Positions 1 through 8,537 of a stretch of 47,574 nucleotides of DNA are shown piece by piece. Source of the stretch: Paracoccaceae bacterium (lineage in GTDB: Bacteria; Pseudomonadota; Alphaproteobacteria; Rhodobacterales; Rhodobacteraceae); the NCBI GenBank assembly GCA_026706985.1, contig JAPOXR010000070.1:1-47574 (forward strand). Direction: 5' to 3'. Both the position numbers and the translations under genes were made by a program. Numbering within the stretch: position 1 is the first letter of the stretch; each line of letters opens with the position of its first letter. The notes below the pieces were generated by a model. That model was not told the origin of the DNA and searched no databases. It was given only the letters and a program-made list of their open reading frames with translations.

Positions 1-52
1 CAAGGCGCTCCATTGCGCGCTCCCGCAGGTCCATCGAAATCGGTCTGGCCAT
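1..52 (-). mobile_element. IS630-family transposase, N-terminal fragment (runs off left edge)
   Basis: Seventeen codons are visible on the minus strand. They begin MARPISMDLRERAM, which resembles the N-terminal helix-turn-helix start of IS630/Tc1-type transposases (typically M(A/S)RPxSxDLRERV). A GGAGG motif 8 nt upstream of the ATG at 52 supports this start; an in-frame ATG also exists at 67. The catalytic DDE domain lies outside the window, so it cannot be said whether the copy is intact. The element's end should lie in the roughly 100 bases to the right of the start codon. I did not find a clear inverted repeat, because the partner end is not in view. Confidence 0.55.
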
Positions 53-417
53 CGCCTGTGCCTCCATTGCTGCCCTGACCGGTTTGAATCAAATCACGGC
101 GGAAAATGGAATCCCCTTTCGATTCAATGTTATGTCATTCTGCTCTAGTCGCCGGAGCACAACCGGTCCCGGACGATATCAACCGCAGAATCTGCCGGAT
201 GTTTTTGGATGCGGTCGGCAGTGCCGAATGACACTGCGCATGGAATAAATCGCCCTGCGGTTGTGTTGGCGGATCTGCCGTTTGAGATTCTTACAGAGGA
301 CAGGGCATTCAACGCGGATTTGTCGCTCGGGTAGCCTCAAGACCGCGGGATGCACAGGCGGCGGCAACGGCAGTCACGGTCCTTGCGCGCCCTGCCCGCT
401 CCGGATGGATCGCCCCA
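53..417. other. Gap between the IS fragment and the oxidoreductase operon
   Basis: About 365 bp with no convincing gene. It should hold the outer end of the IS630-like element and the 3' flank of the minus-strand oxidoreductase operon. A short plus-strand reading frame at 263-334 (VLADLPFEILTEDRAFNADL) faintly recalls the region around the second catalytic Asp of IS5-type transposases. It is too short and divergent to call. Confidence 0.4.
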
Positions 418-1431
418 CTACCGGTCAACCCGGCTCCGATCGGCCGGCAACCGGACCGGCATTCCGCTACGAGCCGATTCCCGGGCCGCATCGGCAATCT
501 CCTGCGCTGCCAGCCCGTCCTCCAGCGATGGCAGGCCGGCGGCGCAGCCGGTCTGGATGGCGTCAAGAAATGCGTGCAGTTCGTCGGCGTAGGTCGGGGC
601 GAAGCGATCCTGCCATGTCGGGAACAGCCCGTTTCGTGACTGACCGTCGGCCCGGCTGGCCAGGACATGGCCCACAGGCCCCTGAATCGTCTGCAGCATG
701 CCGAGCGAACCGTTCACCTCGATCCGTTCATCCTGCCCGTAGGCCGCCCGCCAGCTGAAATCGAACTGGCATAATGTTCCGCCTGGCATTCGCATCGTGA
801 TCATGGCGGTGTCGACCTCACCGATATCGGCAAAAGCGGGGTTCACGAGTGCCGAGCCCATGGCAAAGAGCTCCACGGGATGTTCGCCGGTGAGCCATCG
901 TGCCAGGTCGTAGAAATGCGAACCCTTGTCGCCGAACAGCCCTCCTGATGTGCGGGTAAATCCGACGCTGGGCGGCGAGGCGGTGCGGGATGTCACCAGG
1001 ACCGCTTCGACCCGGCCGATCTCGCCTGCCAGCACCGCCGCCTTGATGCCTGCATAGCCAGCATCAAACCGGCGATTGAAGGCGGTGGCGGCCACCAGCC
1101 TCGCCCGACGGGCCGACTCAACGATCCGGCGGGCGGTCTCCAGGTCCGATGCAAGTGGCTTTTCGCACAGGAACGGAACACCGGCATCGATGCAGGCCGC
1201 CGCCACATCGCCATGCGAGGCGGTCGTGGAGGCGATGATCGCCCCGTCCGGATTGCAGTCTAGGGTCTCGCCAACCGACTGGACAGCGGGTGTGCCGAAC
1301 CGGTCGGCTAGGGCACTGGCAACGTCGGGATCGCGGTCGCAGATCACGGCAAGCGTGGCTTCCGGATGCGCAGCGACGTTCTGCGCATGGATTCGGCCAA
1401 TCACCCCGGCCCCGATCACCGCAATCTTCAT
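418..1431 (-). CDS. Gfo/Idh/MocA family NAD(P)-dependent oxidoreductase
   Basis: A 337-residue protein, the usual length for this family of sugar, inositol and sugar-acid dehydrogenases. The N-terminal Rossmann motif GAGVIG (about residues 7-12) binds NAD(P). CEKPLA at about residues 92-97 is the family signature, with the lysine thought to act in catalysis, and a GDKGSHFYDLARWL segment near residue 178 carries the conserved substrate-site region with its histidine. The ATG at 1431 is chosen because MKIAVIGAG begins the fold directly and GGAG lies 8-9 nt upstream; longer in-frame starts would add 36 unrelated residues. It is the last gene of the minus-strand operon, 46 nt after the TPR gene. 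The substrate cannot be read from sequence; neighbours suggest a sugar or polyol derivative. Confidence 0.9.
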   Translation of the reverse strand: MKIAVIGAGVIGRIHAQNVAAHPEATLAVICDRDPDVASALADRFGTPAVQSVGETLDCNPDGAIIASTTASHGDVAAACIDAGVPFLCEKPLASDLETARRIVESARRARLVAATAFNRRFDAGYAGIKAAVLAGEIGRVEAVLVTSRTASPPSVGFTRTSGGLFGDKGSHFYDLARWLTGEHPVELFAMGSALVNPAFADIGEVDTAMITMRMPGGTLCQFDFSWRAAYGQDERIEVNGSLGMLQTIQGPVGHVLASRADGQSRNGLFPTWQDRFAPTYADELHAFLDAIQTGCAAGLPSLEDGLAAQEIADAARESARSGMPVRLPADRSRVDR

Positions 1432-1477
1432 GGGTTCTTCTCCACATTCCTGCCGCCCGGGCTCGCAGGCGATTCGA

Positions 1478-2803
1478 TCAGGCAGGCACCAATTCCGACA
1501 ACCTTTCCTGCATCGGAACCGAATTCGGACGAAGGTCAAGGTATTCGTGAAGCAGGCGGCGGGACAGCGAAATGTTGCCGGACGCGATCGCGCAGTTGAT
1601 CAGGTAGATGTCGAGAACATCGCGCTGTGCCTTGCTGCCACCCATATGCGGGAAGGCAAAGCGCGTCGCAAGCAGCAGGTCGGCAGCCCCGGCCGGATCG
1701 CCGTCCAGCCTTGCCCTGAGCGCCGCCGCCAATGGCACGCCGACGCGGCCAGCCGCCTCGGCGTCGAATGACTGACCATCATGGGCATAGCCGGCAAGCG
1801 AAGCGGACAGGCGCTGCAACCCCTCGCGGTCACCTGCCATCGCCAACACCAGGAGAGTATGCACATCCTTGAAGGTCAGGACACGGCCGTCAATCATCTC
1901 GCGACCCGACTCGGCAAGCACGCCCCACCGATCACAGCAGGCAACACCGGCAACTTCCAGCCGCACCAGGAACGAAACACAGTCGGACATTGACAGGTAG
2001 TCCGGCATCTCCGCCGGCGCCAGCCACCGGTCATAATAGTCGAGCGCATGGTCATAACGACCGGCCTCGTACAGGAACAGTGCCTCGTGCCACAGCAGGT
2101 GATGTCGCATCGGTCCCCGCCCCTCCCAGAAGCCGGACGGACGCTCCATCCACGCCAGCCCCTCCATCATGCGCCCTTCTGCCTCCATCACATGCGCCAC
2201 CGAATGCACAGACCAAAGGTCATCCGGCTCCAGTTCGGCACCGCGCCTCCCCAGCGCTTCGGCCCGCGCATATTCGCCGGCCTCTTCCAACCCCATGCAG
2301 GCCATGCCGTAGACAAATCCGGCCCCGGGAACCGCGTCGTCCCAGGTAGCGAGGGACCGGCCGGCCAATGTCCGCAGGTAGTCGGGCCGTCCCAACATCA
2401 TCGCCGTGAAGTGCTGGACACGCATTGCCAGCAGGTCGTGTGGCGTGTCGGTCAGGATTGCATCCCAGATGCGCTGGGCACCCAGCGCGTCGGCGTCGAG
2501 CCAGGCCTTCAGCGCCTGGACATGCAACTGCTCGGCCGGTGTTGCCGACCAGTCAAGCGCACAGGCGCGGGCATGGGCCTCGCGGGCGGCGGGAAGGTCA
2601 GCGGTGCGGCGCGAGAACAGCAGCAGGTAGCCCCGAAGAATCCATCCTGCCGGTACATTCGGGTCGTCCTCAAGCAGCTTGCCCAGCTGGTCCAGCGTGT
2701 CGGCCCGAAAGGTGAAGTAGCCGTCCATGGCGGCAAACAGCCTAGCCGCCGATGCCTCCTCTCCCGTGGTCCAGTTCACGCCGCGGGAATCACTGACACG
2801 CAT
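1478..2803 (-). CDS. TTC38-like tetratricopeptide repeat protein
   Basis: A 441-residue soluble protein without signal peptide or membrane segment. It is made of repeated helical hairpins typical of TPR folds. The overall pattern (WILRGYLLLFSRR near residue 54, HDLLAMRVQHF near 122, DLWSVHSVAHVMEAEGR near 196, LLWHEALFLYEAGRYDHAL near 238) matches the TTC38 family found in eukaryotes and in some bacteria. The molecular function of bacterial members is not known to me. CGGAG 6 nt before the ATG supports the start. It lies between the zinc dehydrogenase (17 nt away) and the Gfo/Idh gene in one apparent transcription unit, so it is inferred to work with the oxidative pathway, perhaps as a scaffold. 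That role is a guess. Confidence 0.8.
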   Translation of the reverse strand: MRVSDSRGVNWTTGEEASAARLFAAMDGYFTFRADTLDQLGKLLEDDPNVPAGWILRGYLLLFSRRTADLPAAREAHARACALDWSATPAEQLHVQALKAWLDADALGAQRIWDAILTDTPHDLLAMRVQHFTAMMLGRPDYLRTLAGRSLATWDDAVPGAGFVYGMACMGLEEAGEYARAEALGRRGAELEPDDLWSVHSVAHVMEAEGRMMEGLAWMERPSGFWEGRGPMRHHLLWHEALFLYEAGRYDHALDYYDRWLAPAEMPDYLSMSDCVSFLVRLEVAGVACCDRWGVLAESGREMIDGRVLTFKDVHTLLVLAMAGDREGLQRLSASLAGYAHDGQSFDAEAAGRVGVPLAAALRARLDGDPAGAADLLLATRFAFPHMGGSKAQRDVLDIYLINCAIASGNISLSRRLLHEYLDLRPNSVPMQERLSELVPA

Positions 2804-2820
2804 TTCGGGCTCCGCCGCGC

Positions 2821-3882
2821 CTATCCGCGCAGGTTGACGAGGATCTTCATCTGGTCGGTTCCGGGCCGGGCGAGCACATCGAACCCGTTCTCGACCGCCT
2901 CATCCAGCGGGATCACACCCGTCACCACGGTTTCGACCGGCAGGCTGCCGCTTTCGATCATGGCGACGAGGCGCGGACCCATGGTAATGTCATTGCCCAG
3001 ACACCCGATCAGTCGGACACCCTTCTCGCACAAGCGAAACAAGTCAACCGGCTGCTTTTCGACAAAAAGGCCGACCAGCGCCAGGACTCCCACGTGGCGG
3101 AGCGCATCGACACACAGATCGTAGGCCGCAATCTGGGCTGCGCACTCGATTGCCACGTCAACCCCTGCCTCGGTTTCACCGGATATGGCGTTCAACACCT
3201 CCGCTGGCGGGCCGCTGAACAGCCTGAAATCGTCGAATCGCTCGAGCTGCGCCAGGCGGCGGCGGTTCGGGTCATGGACGAAGATCCTGGCGGCACCGGC
3301 AGCCCGGGCCGCGAAGGCGGTGAGGGCGCCGATGGGGCCGGCACCGGTTATCAGCACCGACTGGCCAACCCGCAATCCTGCTTCGTCGATGGCGTTCACC
3401 GCCACTGCCAGTGGCTCCAGCAGCGCACCCTGCAGATCGCTCACCGCGTCCGGCAGGAGGACGAGGTTCTCTTCAGGAACCACGGCATGCTCGCCCATCC
3501 CGCCCCAGTGCCAGGACAGGCCGACAAGGCCGACGGCCGGGCTGAACTGACCGAGGTTGCGCCGGACGTAGTAGTCGCCCTTCGGCATGAGGTGCGGCAG
3601 GATGGCCACGCGGTCGCCGGCCTTGAAGCCGGACACATCGGGGCCGATTTCCTCGACAACGGCGGAAAACTCGTGGCCAAGGATCATTGGCGCCGCCGCA
3701 CCGGTGGACGGGTGCGGTTCGGTCGGAACAAAGACCGGACCGGCCAGATACTCGTGCAGGTCGGTTCCGCAAATGCCGCAATAGGCCACCCGGACCTTCA
3801 CATTGCCGCCCGACGGCGCGGCCGGAGGCGCGACCTCTTCGATGCGCAGGTCACCCCTTCCGTGGAAGCGCAGTGCCTTCAT
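2821..3882 (-). CDS. Zinc-type alcohol dehydrogenase (butanediol/sorbitol dehydrogenase-like, MDR)
   Basis: A 353-residue medium-chain dehydrogenase/reductase. The catalytic-zinc ligands are visible as C35 (or C38) in YCGICGTD, H70-E71 in GHEF and E in LLEPLAVA. The nucleotide-binding glycines are in TGAGPIGAL. The sequence resembles 2,3-butanediol and sorbitol dehydrogenases, which oxidise vicinal or secondary alcohols with NAD+. The lobe that normally carries four cysteines for a structural zinc reads PHLMPKGDYYVRRN and has none, so the structural zinc is probably absent. It starts 8 nt after the lactonase stop and is followed by the TPR gene, so it is probably co-transcribed. The exact substrate is unknown. 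Confidence 0.88.
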   Translation of the reverse strand: MKALRFHGRGDLRIEEVAPPAAPSGGNVKVRVAYCGICGTDLHEYLAGPVFVPTEPHPSTGAAAPMILGHEFSAVVEEIGPDVSGFKAGDRVAILPHLMPKGDYYVRRNLGQFSPAVGLVGLSWHWGGMGEHAVVPEENLVLLPDAVSDLQGALLEPLAVAVNAIDEAGLRVGQSVLITGAGPIGALTAFAARAAGAARIFVHDPNRRRLAQLERFDDFRLFSGPPAEVLNAISGETEAGVDVAIECAAQIAAYDLCVDALRHVGVLALVGLFVEKQPVDLFRLCEKGVRLIGCLGNDITMGPRLVAMIESGSLPVETVVTGVIPLDEAVENGFDVLARPGTDQMKILVNLRG

Positions 3883-3890
3883 GCCGACAC

Positions 3891-4763
3891 CTAGCCCGCA
3901 AACGGCGTTTCCGGGAGGCCGGTCACGCCGAGGCCATGGATGGCAAATATCATTCCTGCCTCCCGCTCATGGTGATAGCGAATGCCGAAAGGTCGTGCCA
4001 TCGAGGTGATGTAGGCAATTTCCAGGTTCGGCCCGCCGAACATGACGCTGGTCGTCGAGAATACCGGCAGTCCGATCACCCGGTCCAGCGCACCCTGGGG
4101 GTCGAACCGGACCAACCGCCCGGAATAGACCTCGGCAACCCAGACATGACCCTCGGCATCGACTGTCATTCCGTCGGGGTAGCCCTGGAAATCGGCGAAG
4201 GATACAAAGATGCGCCTGCTCAGCACATCGCCGGTCGCAGTGTCGTAATCATAGGCAAAGATCGTCTTCCTGAACGAATCGGCGAAATACATCGTGCCGC
4301 CATCGGGTGAAAAACACGGTCCGTTGGAGCAGATGATCTCGTGATCCAGCGTTGTCACCGACATGTCGGGATCAAGGCGAAAAAGTTTCGCCACCGGACC
4401 TTCCTCCTGGTAGTCCATGGTCCCGGCAACGAACCGCCCCTGCCGGTCGGTCTTGCCGTCGTTGAACCGGGGTCTCAACTCGCCGGGATGGGTCTCGCAT
4501 ATACGCTCGACCTCGCCGGATTCGAGATCCAGCGTGAAGAATCCCGAGCGCAGCGCCACCACGGCACCACCGGTGCTGCGCAATGCACACGCACCGATAT
4601 GTTCGGGCATCGCCCATGTCTTCAAGTCACCACCGGACGCGTCGACACTGTGCAGCGCCGGCGCATAGGTATCGACCCAATAGAGACGGCTGGAGCGATG
4701 GTCCCACAGCGGTCCCTCCCCCAGCCGGCTCCTGTGTTCCACGAATGTCTCTATGCGCAGCAT
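3891..4763 (-). CDS. SMP-30/gluconolactonase/LRE family lactonase
   Basis: A 290-residue six-bladed beta-propeller hydrolase. The metal-site residues of the SMP-30 family are all in place: E16 (EGPLW), N101 (RFNDGK), N147 (SNGPCFSPDG) and D197 (YPDGMTVD). These enzymes open sugar lactones to aldonic acids with a divalent metal. AAGGA 6 nt upstream of the ATG at 4763 supports the start. Its position between a GMC flavoprotein and a zinc dehydrogenase fits a pathway in which a sugar is oxidised to a lactone, hydrolysed and oxidised again. No signal peptide is seen, so it should be cytoplasmic. Confidence 0.9.
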   Translation of the reverse strand: MLRIETFVEHRSRLGEGPLWDHRSSRLYWVDTYAPALHSVDASGGDLKTWAMPEHIGACALRSTGGAVVALRSGFFTLDLESGEVERICETHPGELRPRFNDGKTDRQGRFVAGTMDYQEEGPVAKLFRLDPDMSVTTLDHEIICSNGPCFSPDGGTMYFADSFRKTIFAYDYDTATGDVLSRRIFVSFADFQGYPDGMTVDAEGHVWVAEVYSGRLVRFDPQGALDRVIGLPVFSTTSVMFGGPNLEIAYITSMARPFGIRYHHEREAGMIFAIHGLGVTGLPETPFAG

Positions 4764-4900
4764 GTCCAGTCCTTACTCGTGCCTCCCGTCCGCGGGGTCC
4801 GGCCCGTGTCGCTCGGCCGGGCATGGCGCCAGGGTCGCCTGCCGCCGGGGGTCCCGTACCCGTATGCAGACCGGCGTATCGCAGGCAACGGCATGACCTG

Positions 4901-6493
4901 TCAATCTGCAGCCGCAAGGATCAGGTCGCTGGCCCTTTCGCCGATCATGATCGCCGCCGCATTGGTATTGGAACTGATCAGGCTGGGCATGATCGAGGAA
5001 TCGCAGACCCGCAGACCGTCAAGGCCACGGACGCGCAGTGCAGTATCGACGGCTGCATCCGCACCACCACCCATGCGGCAGGTGCCGACGGGATGATAGG
5101 CGGTACGGCCATGGGAACGGATGAACGCGGCGATTTCCTGGTCCGATCCGGCACTCCCGGCCGGGAAGATCTCGGAGGCACCAACGGACGTAAAGGCCGC
5201 CTGGCAGGCGATGTCTCGCATCAGCTTCACGGCCTCCACCGTCATCTTCAGGTCTTCCGGTTCGGCTAGGTAGTTGGGATCGATCAGCGGCGGACTCTCC
5301 GGGTCGGAGGACGCGAGGCGGACCGAGCCGCGGCTGCGTGGTCGAACGAAGTAGCCATTGAACATGCAGCCGGCACCGGTAGGTGAAACCGGCGTCCCCG
5401 GCTCGGTTCCCGTGGCAGGTTCGAAATGGACCTGGATATCGGCACCGGGTGATTGCCGATTGACTGTCCAGAACGCGCCTCCCTCCACAATGGTCGACGT
5501 CACCGGACCGGTTCCAAACAGCGCGTATTGCAGCCAGGCCCCAAGCATCCGGTGCGGTGCCTTGTACCTGTCAAGTCCGAGGCCGCGGTTGACGGACAGG
5601 ATGAGATCGATGTCAAGGTGGTCCTGGAGGTTCTGGCCGATAGCAGGCAGATCGGCGATGACATCGATGCCATGGGCGGCGAGATCATCCGCCGGGCCAA
5701 TTCCGGACAGCATCAGGAGTCTGGGGGATCCGATGGCGCCAGCCGCAACGATGACCTCGCGTGTTGCACGAACCGTTTCCTGCCTTCTTCCGGAGACAAG
5801 CTCGATTCCGGTTGCACGGCCGTGTTCGACGACGATCCGGACCGCGCTACAGCCGGTACGGACAGCGAGGTTCCTCCGGCTGGCGACCGGGTGAAGATAG
5901 GCGGTGGCCGTCGAACATCGCCGCCCCTGCCAGGTGAATGTCTGGAAGACGCCCGCACCCTCCTGCCGGCCGTCGTTGAAATCGGGAGTATAGGGAATGC
6001 CGGCTTGCTGGCACGCCCGAACGAATACCTTGGTCAGGGCGTCCGGCGACATTGTCGAGATTCCCTGCGGCCCGTCGGTGCCGTGGAATTCCCCGGCCAG
6101 CGTGTCATTCCTCTCCGACCTGCGGAAATACGGCAGCACATCGGCAAAGCCCCAGCCCGTGCACCCGAAGTCACGGGCCCATCGATCGTAATCCTCCGGA
6201 CATCCCCGGGTGAACACCTGGCCGTTCACGGAACTGCCGCCACCGAGAACCCGGCCCTGCACGAATGCCAACTCCCGGCCATCCAGGTTGGCCTGAGGCA
6301 CGGTGCTGGTGTTCGAGGTCAGACCGCCATTCAGGAGCCTGAACAGCCCGGCCGGACGGTGGATGTCGGGATTGGTATCGCGGGGCCCGGCCTCGACCAG
6401 CAGGACGGAGATGTCATCCGTCTCGCTGAGGCGGCTGGCGACCACGCAGCCCGACGTGCCACCCCCCACAATGACATAGTCGAATTCCCTCAA
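4901..6493 (-). CDS. GMC family FAD-dependent oxidoreductase (choline dehydrogenase-like)
   Basis: A glucose-methanol-choline oxidoreductase of about 530 residues. The FAD dinucleotide motif GGGTSG is at residues 10-15. The FAD-attachment region VLGGGSSVNGQVFTRG and the C-terminal catalytic motif AYHPVGTCRMG are present, the histidine acting as base in alcohol oxidation. I prefer the TTG at 6493, preceded by GAGG at 7 nt, because it puts the FAD motif at the usual distance and gives the normal family length. ATGs at 6610 and 6634 would add 39-47 unrelated residues with no good ribosome site and would crowd the divergent promoter. It heads the minus-strand operon, diverging from the sugar importer. 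The substrate is probably a sugar or polyol. Confidence 0.85.
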   Translation of the reverse strand: MREFDYVIVGGGTSGCVVASRLSETDDISVLLVEAGPRDTNPDIHRPAGLFRLLNGGLTSNTSTVPQANLDGRELAFVQGRVLGGGSSVNGQVFTRGCPEDYDRWARDFGCTGWGFADVLPYFRRSERNDTLAGEFHGTDGPQGISTMSPDALTKVFVRACQQAGIPYTPDFNDGRQEGAGVFQTFTWQGRRCSTATAYLHPVASRRNLAVRTGCSAVRIVVEHGRATGIELVSGRRQETVRATREVIVAAGAIGSPRLLMLSGIGPADDLAAHGIDVIADLPAIGQNLQDHLDIDLILSVNRGLGLDRYKAPHRMLGAWLQYALFGTGPVTSTIVEGGAFWTVNRQSPGADIQVHFEPATGTEPGTPVSPTGAGCMFNGYFVRPRSRGSVRLASSDPESPPLIDPNYLAEPEDLKMTVEAVKLMRDIACQAAFTSVGASEIFPAGSAGSDQEIAAFIRSHGRTAYHPVGTCRMGGGADAAVDTALRVRGLDGLRVCDSSIMPSLISSNTNAAAIMIGERASDLILAAAD

Positions 6494-6691
6494 CGGCAGG
6501 CCTCGTGCGGTGTTCCGAATTGTGTCTGGCACCTGCAGATGCAATACACTAGGTTGCCGGGTCGGTTCTACTGCGAAGCTGCGGGGAGTGTTGCTGGTTG
6601 GGGGTAGCATGCGGATGAGTTCGGCAAACTGCATACGACATGACTCGCATGTTTCCGAACGGATCTGGTTCGTCCGGAGTGGTGCCGACCG
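6494..6691. promoter_or_regulatory. Divergent promoter region between the GMC operon and the sugar ABC operon
   Basis: About 200 bp separate the preferred TTG start of the GMC gene from the ATG of the ABC ATPase. Two divergent transcription units must be driven from here if the TTG start is right. I could not pick out confident -35/-10 boxes or an operator. No regulator gene sits in this block. Confidence 0.4.
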
Positions 6692-7474
6692 ATGACCAGA
6701 GAGACGGGTCCTCTCCTCGAAATGCGTGGAATCACGAAACATTTCGGCGCAATCACTGCGCTCGACCAGGTTGACCTGCAGCTTTATTCCGGCGAAGTGC
6801 TGGGTGTCGTCGGCGACAATGGTGCCGGGAAGTCAACGCTGATGAAGGTGCTGTCGGGACTCTACTCGGCGAGCTCCGGAGAGGTGATTCTCGATGGCCG
6901 GCCGGTCCAACTGAATTCCCCCCGCGATGCCCAAGGCATGGGCATCGAGATGGTTTACCAGGATCTCGCACTGGCCGGGAACCTCCCGGTTCACGAGAAC
7001 ATCTATCTCGGACGAGAGCCGGGACGACAGCATTTCGGCATCAAGATCGTCGACAGGAAGCTCTCCCGACGGCTGGCACAGGAGCACCTGGACCGGCTGC
7101 ATATCGAGGTCAAATCGGTGGATCAGAAGGTTGAAGAGCTGTCCGGCGGCCAGGCACAGGCTGTCGCAATCGCCCGGGCAACCGCCTTCGATGCCCGCCT
7201 GGTCATCATGGACGAGCCAACGGCGGCCCTGGCCATCAAGGAAGTCGGCAAGGTTCTGGACCTGATCAAGCGGCTCAGTGATCACGGAACCGGCGTCATC
7301 CTGATCAGCCACCGGATGGATGACGTGTTCTTTGTCTGCGACCGGGTCATGGCCCTGTTTCACGGCCGAAACTTCGAGGAATCAGAGATTTCGGGCACCA
7401 GCCGAAACGAGGTGATCGGCTGGATCATGGGCACGAAGGGACATACCGAGGGGTTGGCGCATGACCGTCTCTGA
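6692..7474 (+). CDS. Sugar ABC transporter ATP-binding protein (single NBD, FrcA-like)
   Basis: A 260-residue ATPase with Walker A GDNGAGKST (41-49), signature LSGGQAQ (150-156) and Walker B VIMDEP (171-176). Most ribose-type importers have a tandem ATPase of about 500 residues. This one has a single domain, as in the fructose importer FrcA family, and presumably works as a homodimer. The ATG at 6692 has GGAG about 12 nt upstream, a rather long spacing. The next gene overlaps its end by 14 nt, so the two are translationally coupled. It powers import of the ligand captured by the downstream binding protein. Confidence 0.9.
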   Translation: MTRETGPLLEMRGITKHFGAITALDQVDLQLYSGEVLGVVGDNGAGKSTLMKVLSGLYSASSGEVILDGRPVQLNSPRDAQGMGIEMVYQDLALAGNLPVHENIYLGREPGRQHFGIKIVDRKLSRRLAQEHLDRLHIEVKSVDQKVEELSGGQAQAVAIARATAFDARLVIMDEPTAALAIKEVGKVLDLIKRLSDHGTGVILISHRMDDVFFVCDRVMALFHGRNFEESEISGTSRNEVIGWIMGTKGHTEGLAHDRL

Positions 7475-8480
7475 CGACGCAGGGCAGAACGAACTGGAGA
7501 CACCGGCCGCGCGTCGGATGCGGTTGATCGAAAGATACGGGGTCTTCGCAGTTGTCATCCTGATGATGGTGATCCTGTCGGCGCTGGAGCCGGACATCTT
7601 TCCGACCACGCAGAACCTGACCAACATCCTGCGCCAGATTGCAATGAACGCCCTTCTGGCGCTGGGGCTCTACATCGTCATCATGACGGCCGGGATCGAC
7701 CTGTCGGTCGGTTCGATCATGGCACTTGCGACGATGCTGCTGGCCATGGTTGACACCAGCGGGATGCCGTGGCCCCTGGTCCTGCTGGTCGGACCGCTTG
7801 TCGGAATCGCCTGCGGTGCGGTCAACGGTCTCGGGCTCACGGTGCTCCGTCTGCCACACCCGTTCATCATGACGCTTGGCACGCTCTATTCTATCCGGGG
7901 AATTACCAATCTCGTCTCCGGCGGACGGCCGGTCTCGGGTGTCTCACAGGAGGTCCGCTTTCTTGGTTCCGGCGAAATTCCATTGCCATTTCTCGGTGAG
8001 TATGCGTCGTTTCCGGTCAGCGCGATCGTCATTCTGGTCTGCTATGGCGGGGTGGCCTATTTCATCAACAAGGTTTCGCTCGGACGCCATATCGTGGCCG
8101 TGGGCGGTAATCCGCAGGCGGCACGGGTCAGCGGGATAAACGTTGATCGGATATTGCTGATCGTCTACTGTCTTTCCGGTTTCTTCGCCGGCATGGCAGC
8201 ACTCATGATGGCAGGACGAACCGGTGCCGGCTTCCCCAATGCCGGGATTGGAGCCGAGCTTGATGCCATTGCCGCGGTCATCATCGGTGGGGCCAGTTTC
8301 TTCGGTGGCCGTGGTTCGGTGCTGGGCGTCTTTGCCGGGGTCCTGGTAATGGGTCTGCTGCGCAACGGGCTCAATCTGATGGATGTGAGCGCCTTCTGGC
8401 AGCAGACCATGATCGGAATGATCGTTGTCGGCGCAGTCTACGTGGATGTGTTGCGCAGGAGGGCCGGCGCAACATCGTGA
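7461..8480 (+). CDS. Sugar ABC transporter permease (RbsC/FrcC family)
   Basis: A 339-residue inner-membrane protein with eight to ten hydrophobic segments. It carries the hallmark stretch ALGLYIVIMTAGIDLSVGS (near residue 64) of the ribose/xylose permease family and the conserved GRHIVAVGGNPQAARVSGI cytoplasmic loop (near residue 210) that contacts the ATPase. It overlaps the ATPase gene by 14 nt and is followed after 57 nt by the binding-protein gene. The ligand cannot be deduced; the family handles pentoses, fructose, inositol and similar compounds. Confidence 0.92.
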   Translation: MTVSDDAGQNELETPAARRMRLIERYGVFAVVILMMVILSALEPDIFPTTQNLTNILRQIAMNALLALGLYIVIMTAGIDLSVGSIMALATMLLAMVDTSGMPWPLVLLVGPLVGIACGAVNGLGLTVLRLPHPFIMTLGTLYSIRGITNLVSGGRPVSGVSQEVRFLGSGEIPLPFLGEYASFPVSAIVILVCYGGVAYFINKVSLGRHIVAVGGNPQAARVSGINVDRILLIVYCLSGFFAGMAALMMAGRTGAGFPNAGIGAELDAIAAVIIGGASFFGGRGSVLGVFAGVLVMGLLRNGLNLMDVSAFWQQTMIGMIVVGAVYVDVLRRRAGATS

Positions 8481-8537
8481 TCCGGGCAGAAACCCGGACA
8501 GGCCCTGCCAAACAGACTGAAACAAGGGAGTGAAATC

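Noticed and set aside
263-334. Plus-strand peptide VLADLPFEILTEDRAFNADL resembling an IS5 transposase fragment
   Set aside because: Only about 24 codons with weak resemblance and no flanking transposase sequence on either side.
2048-3124. Long plus-strand open frame opposite the TPR and zinc dehydrogenase genes
   Set aside because: It spans two firmly identified genes on the other strand and has no family-like motif; caused by high third-position GC.
5453-6607. Plus-strand open frame of 384 codons opposite the GMC gene
   Set aside because: Antisense shadow of a clear GMC oxidoreductase, without any recognisable motif.
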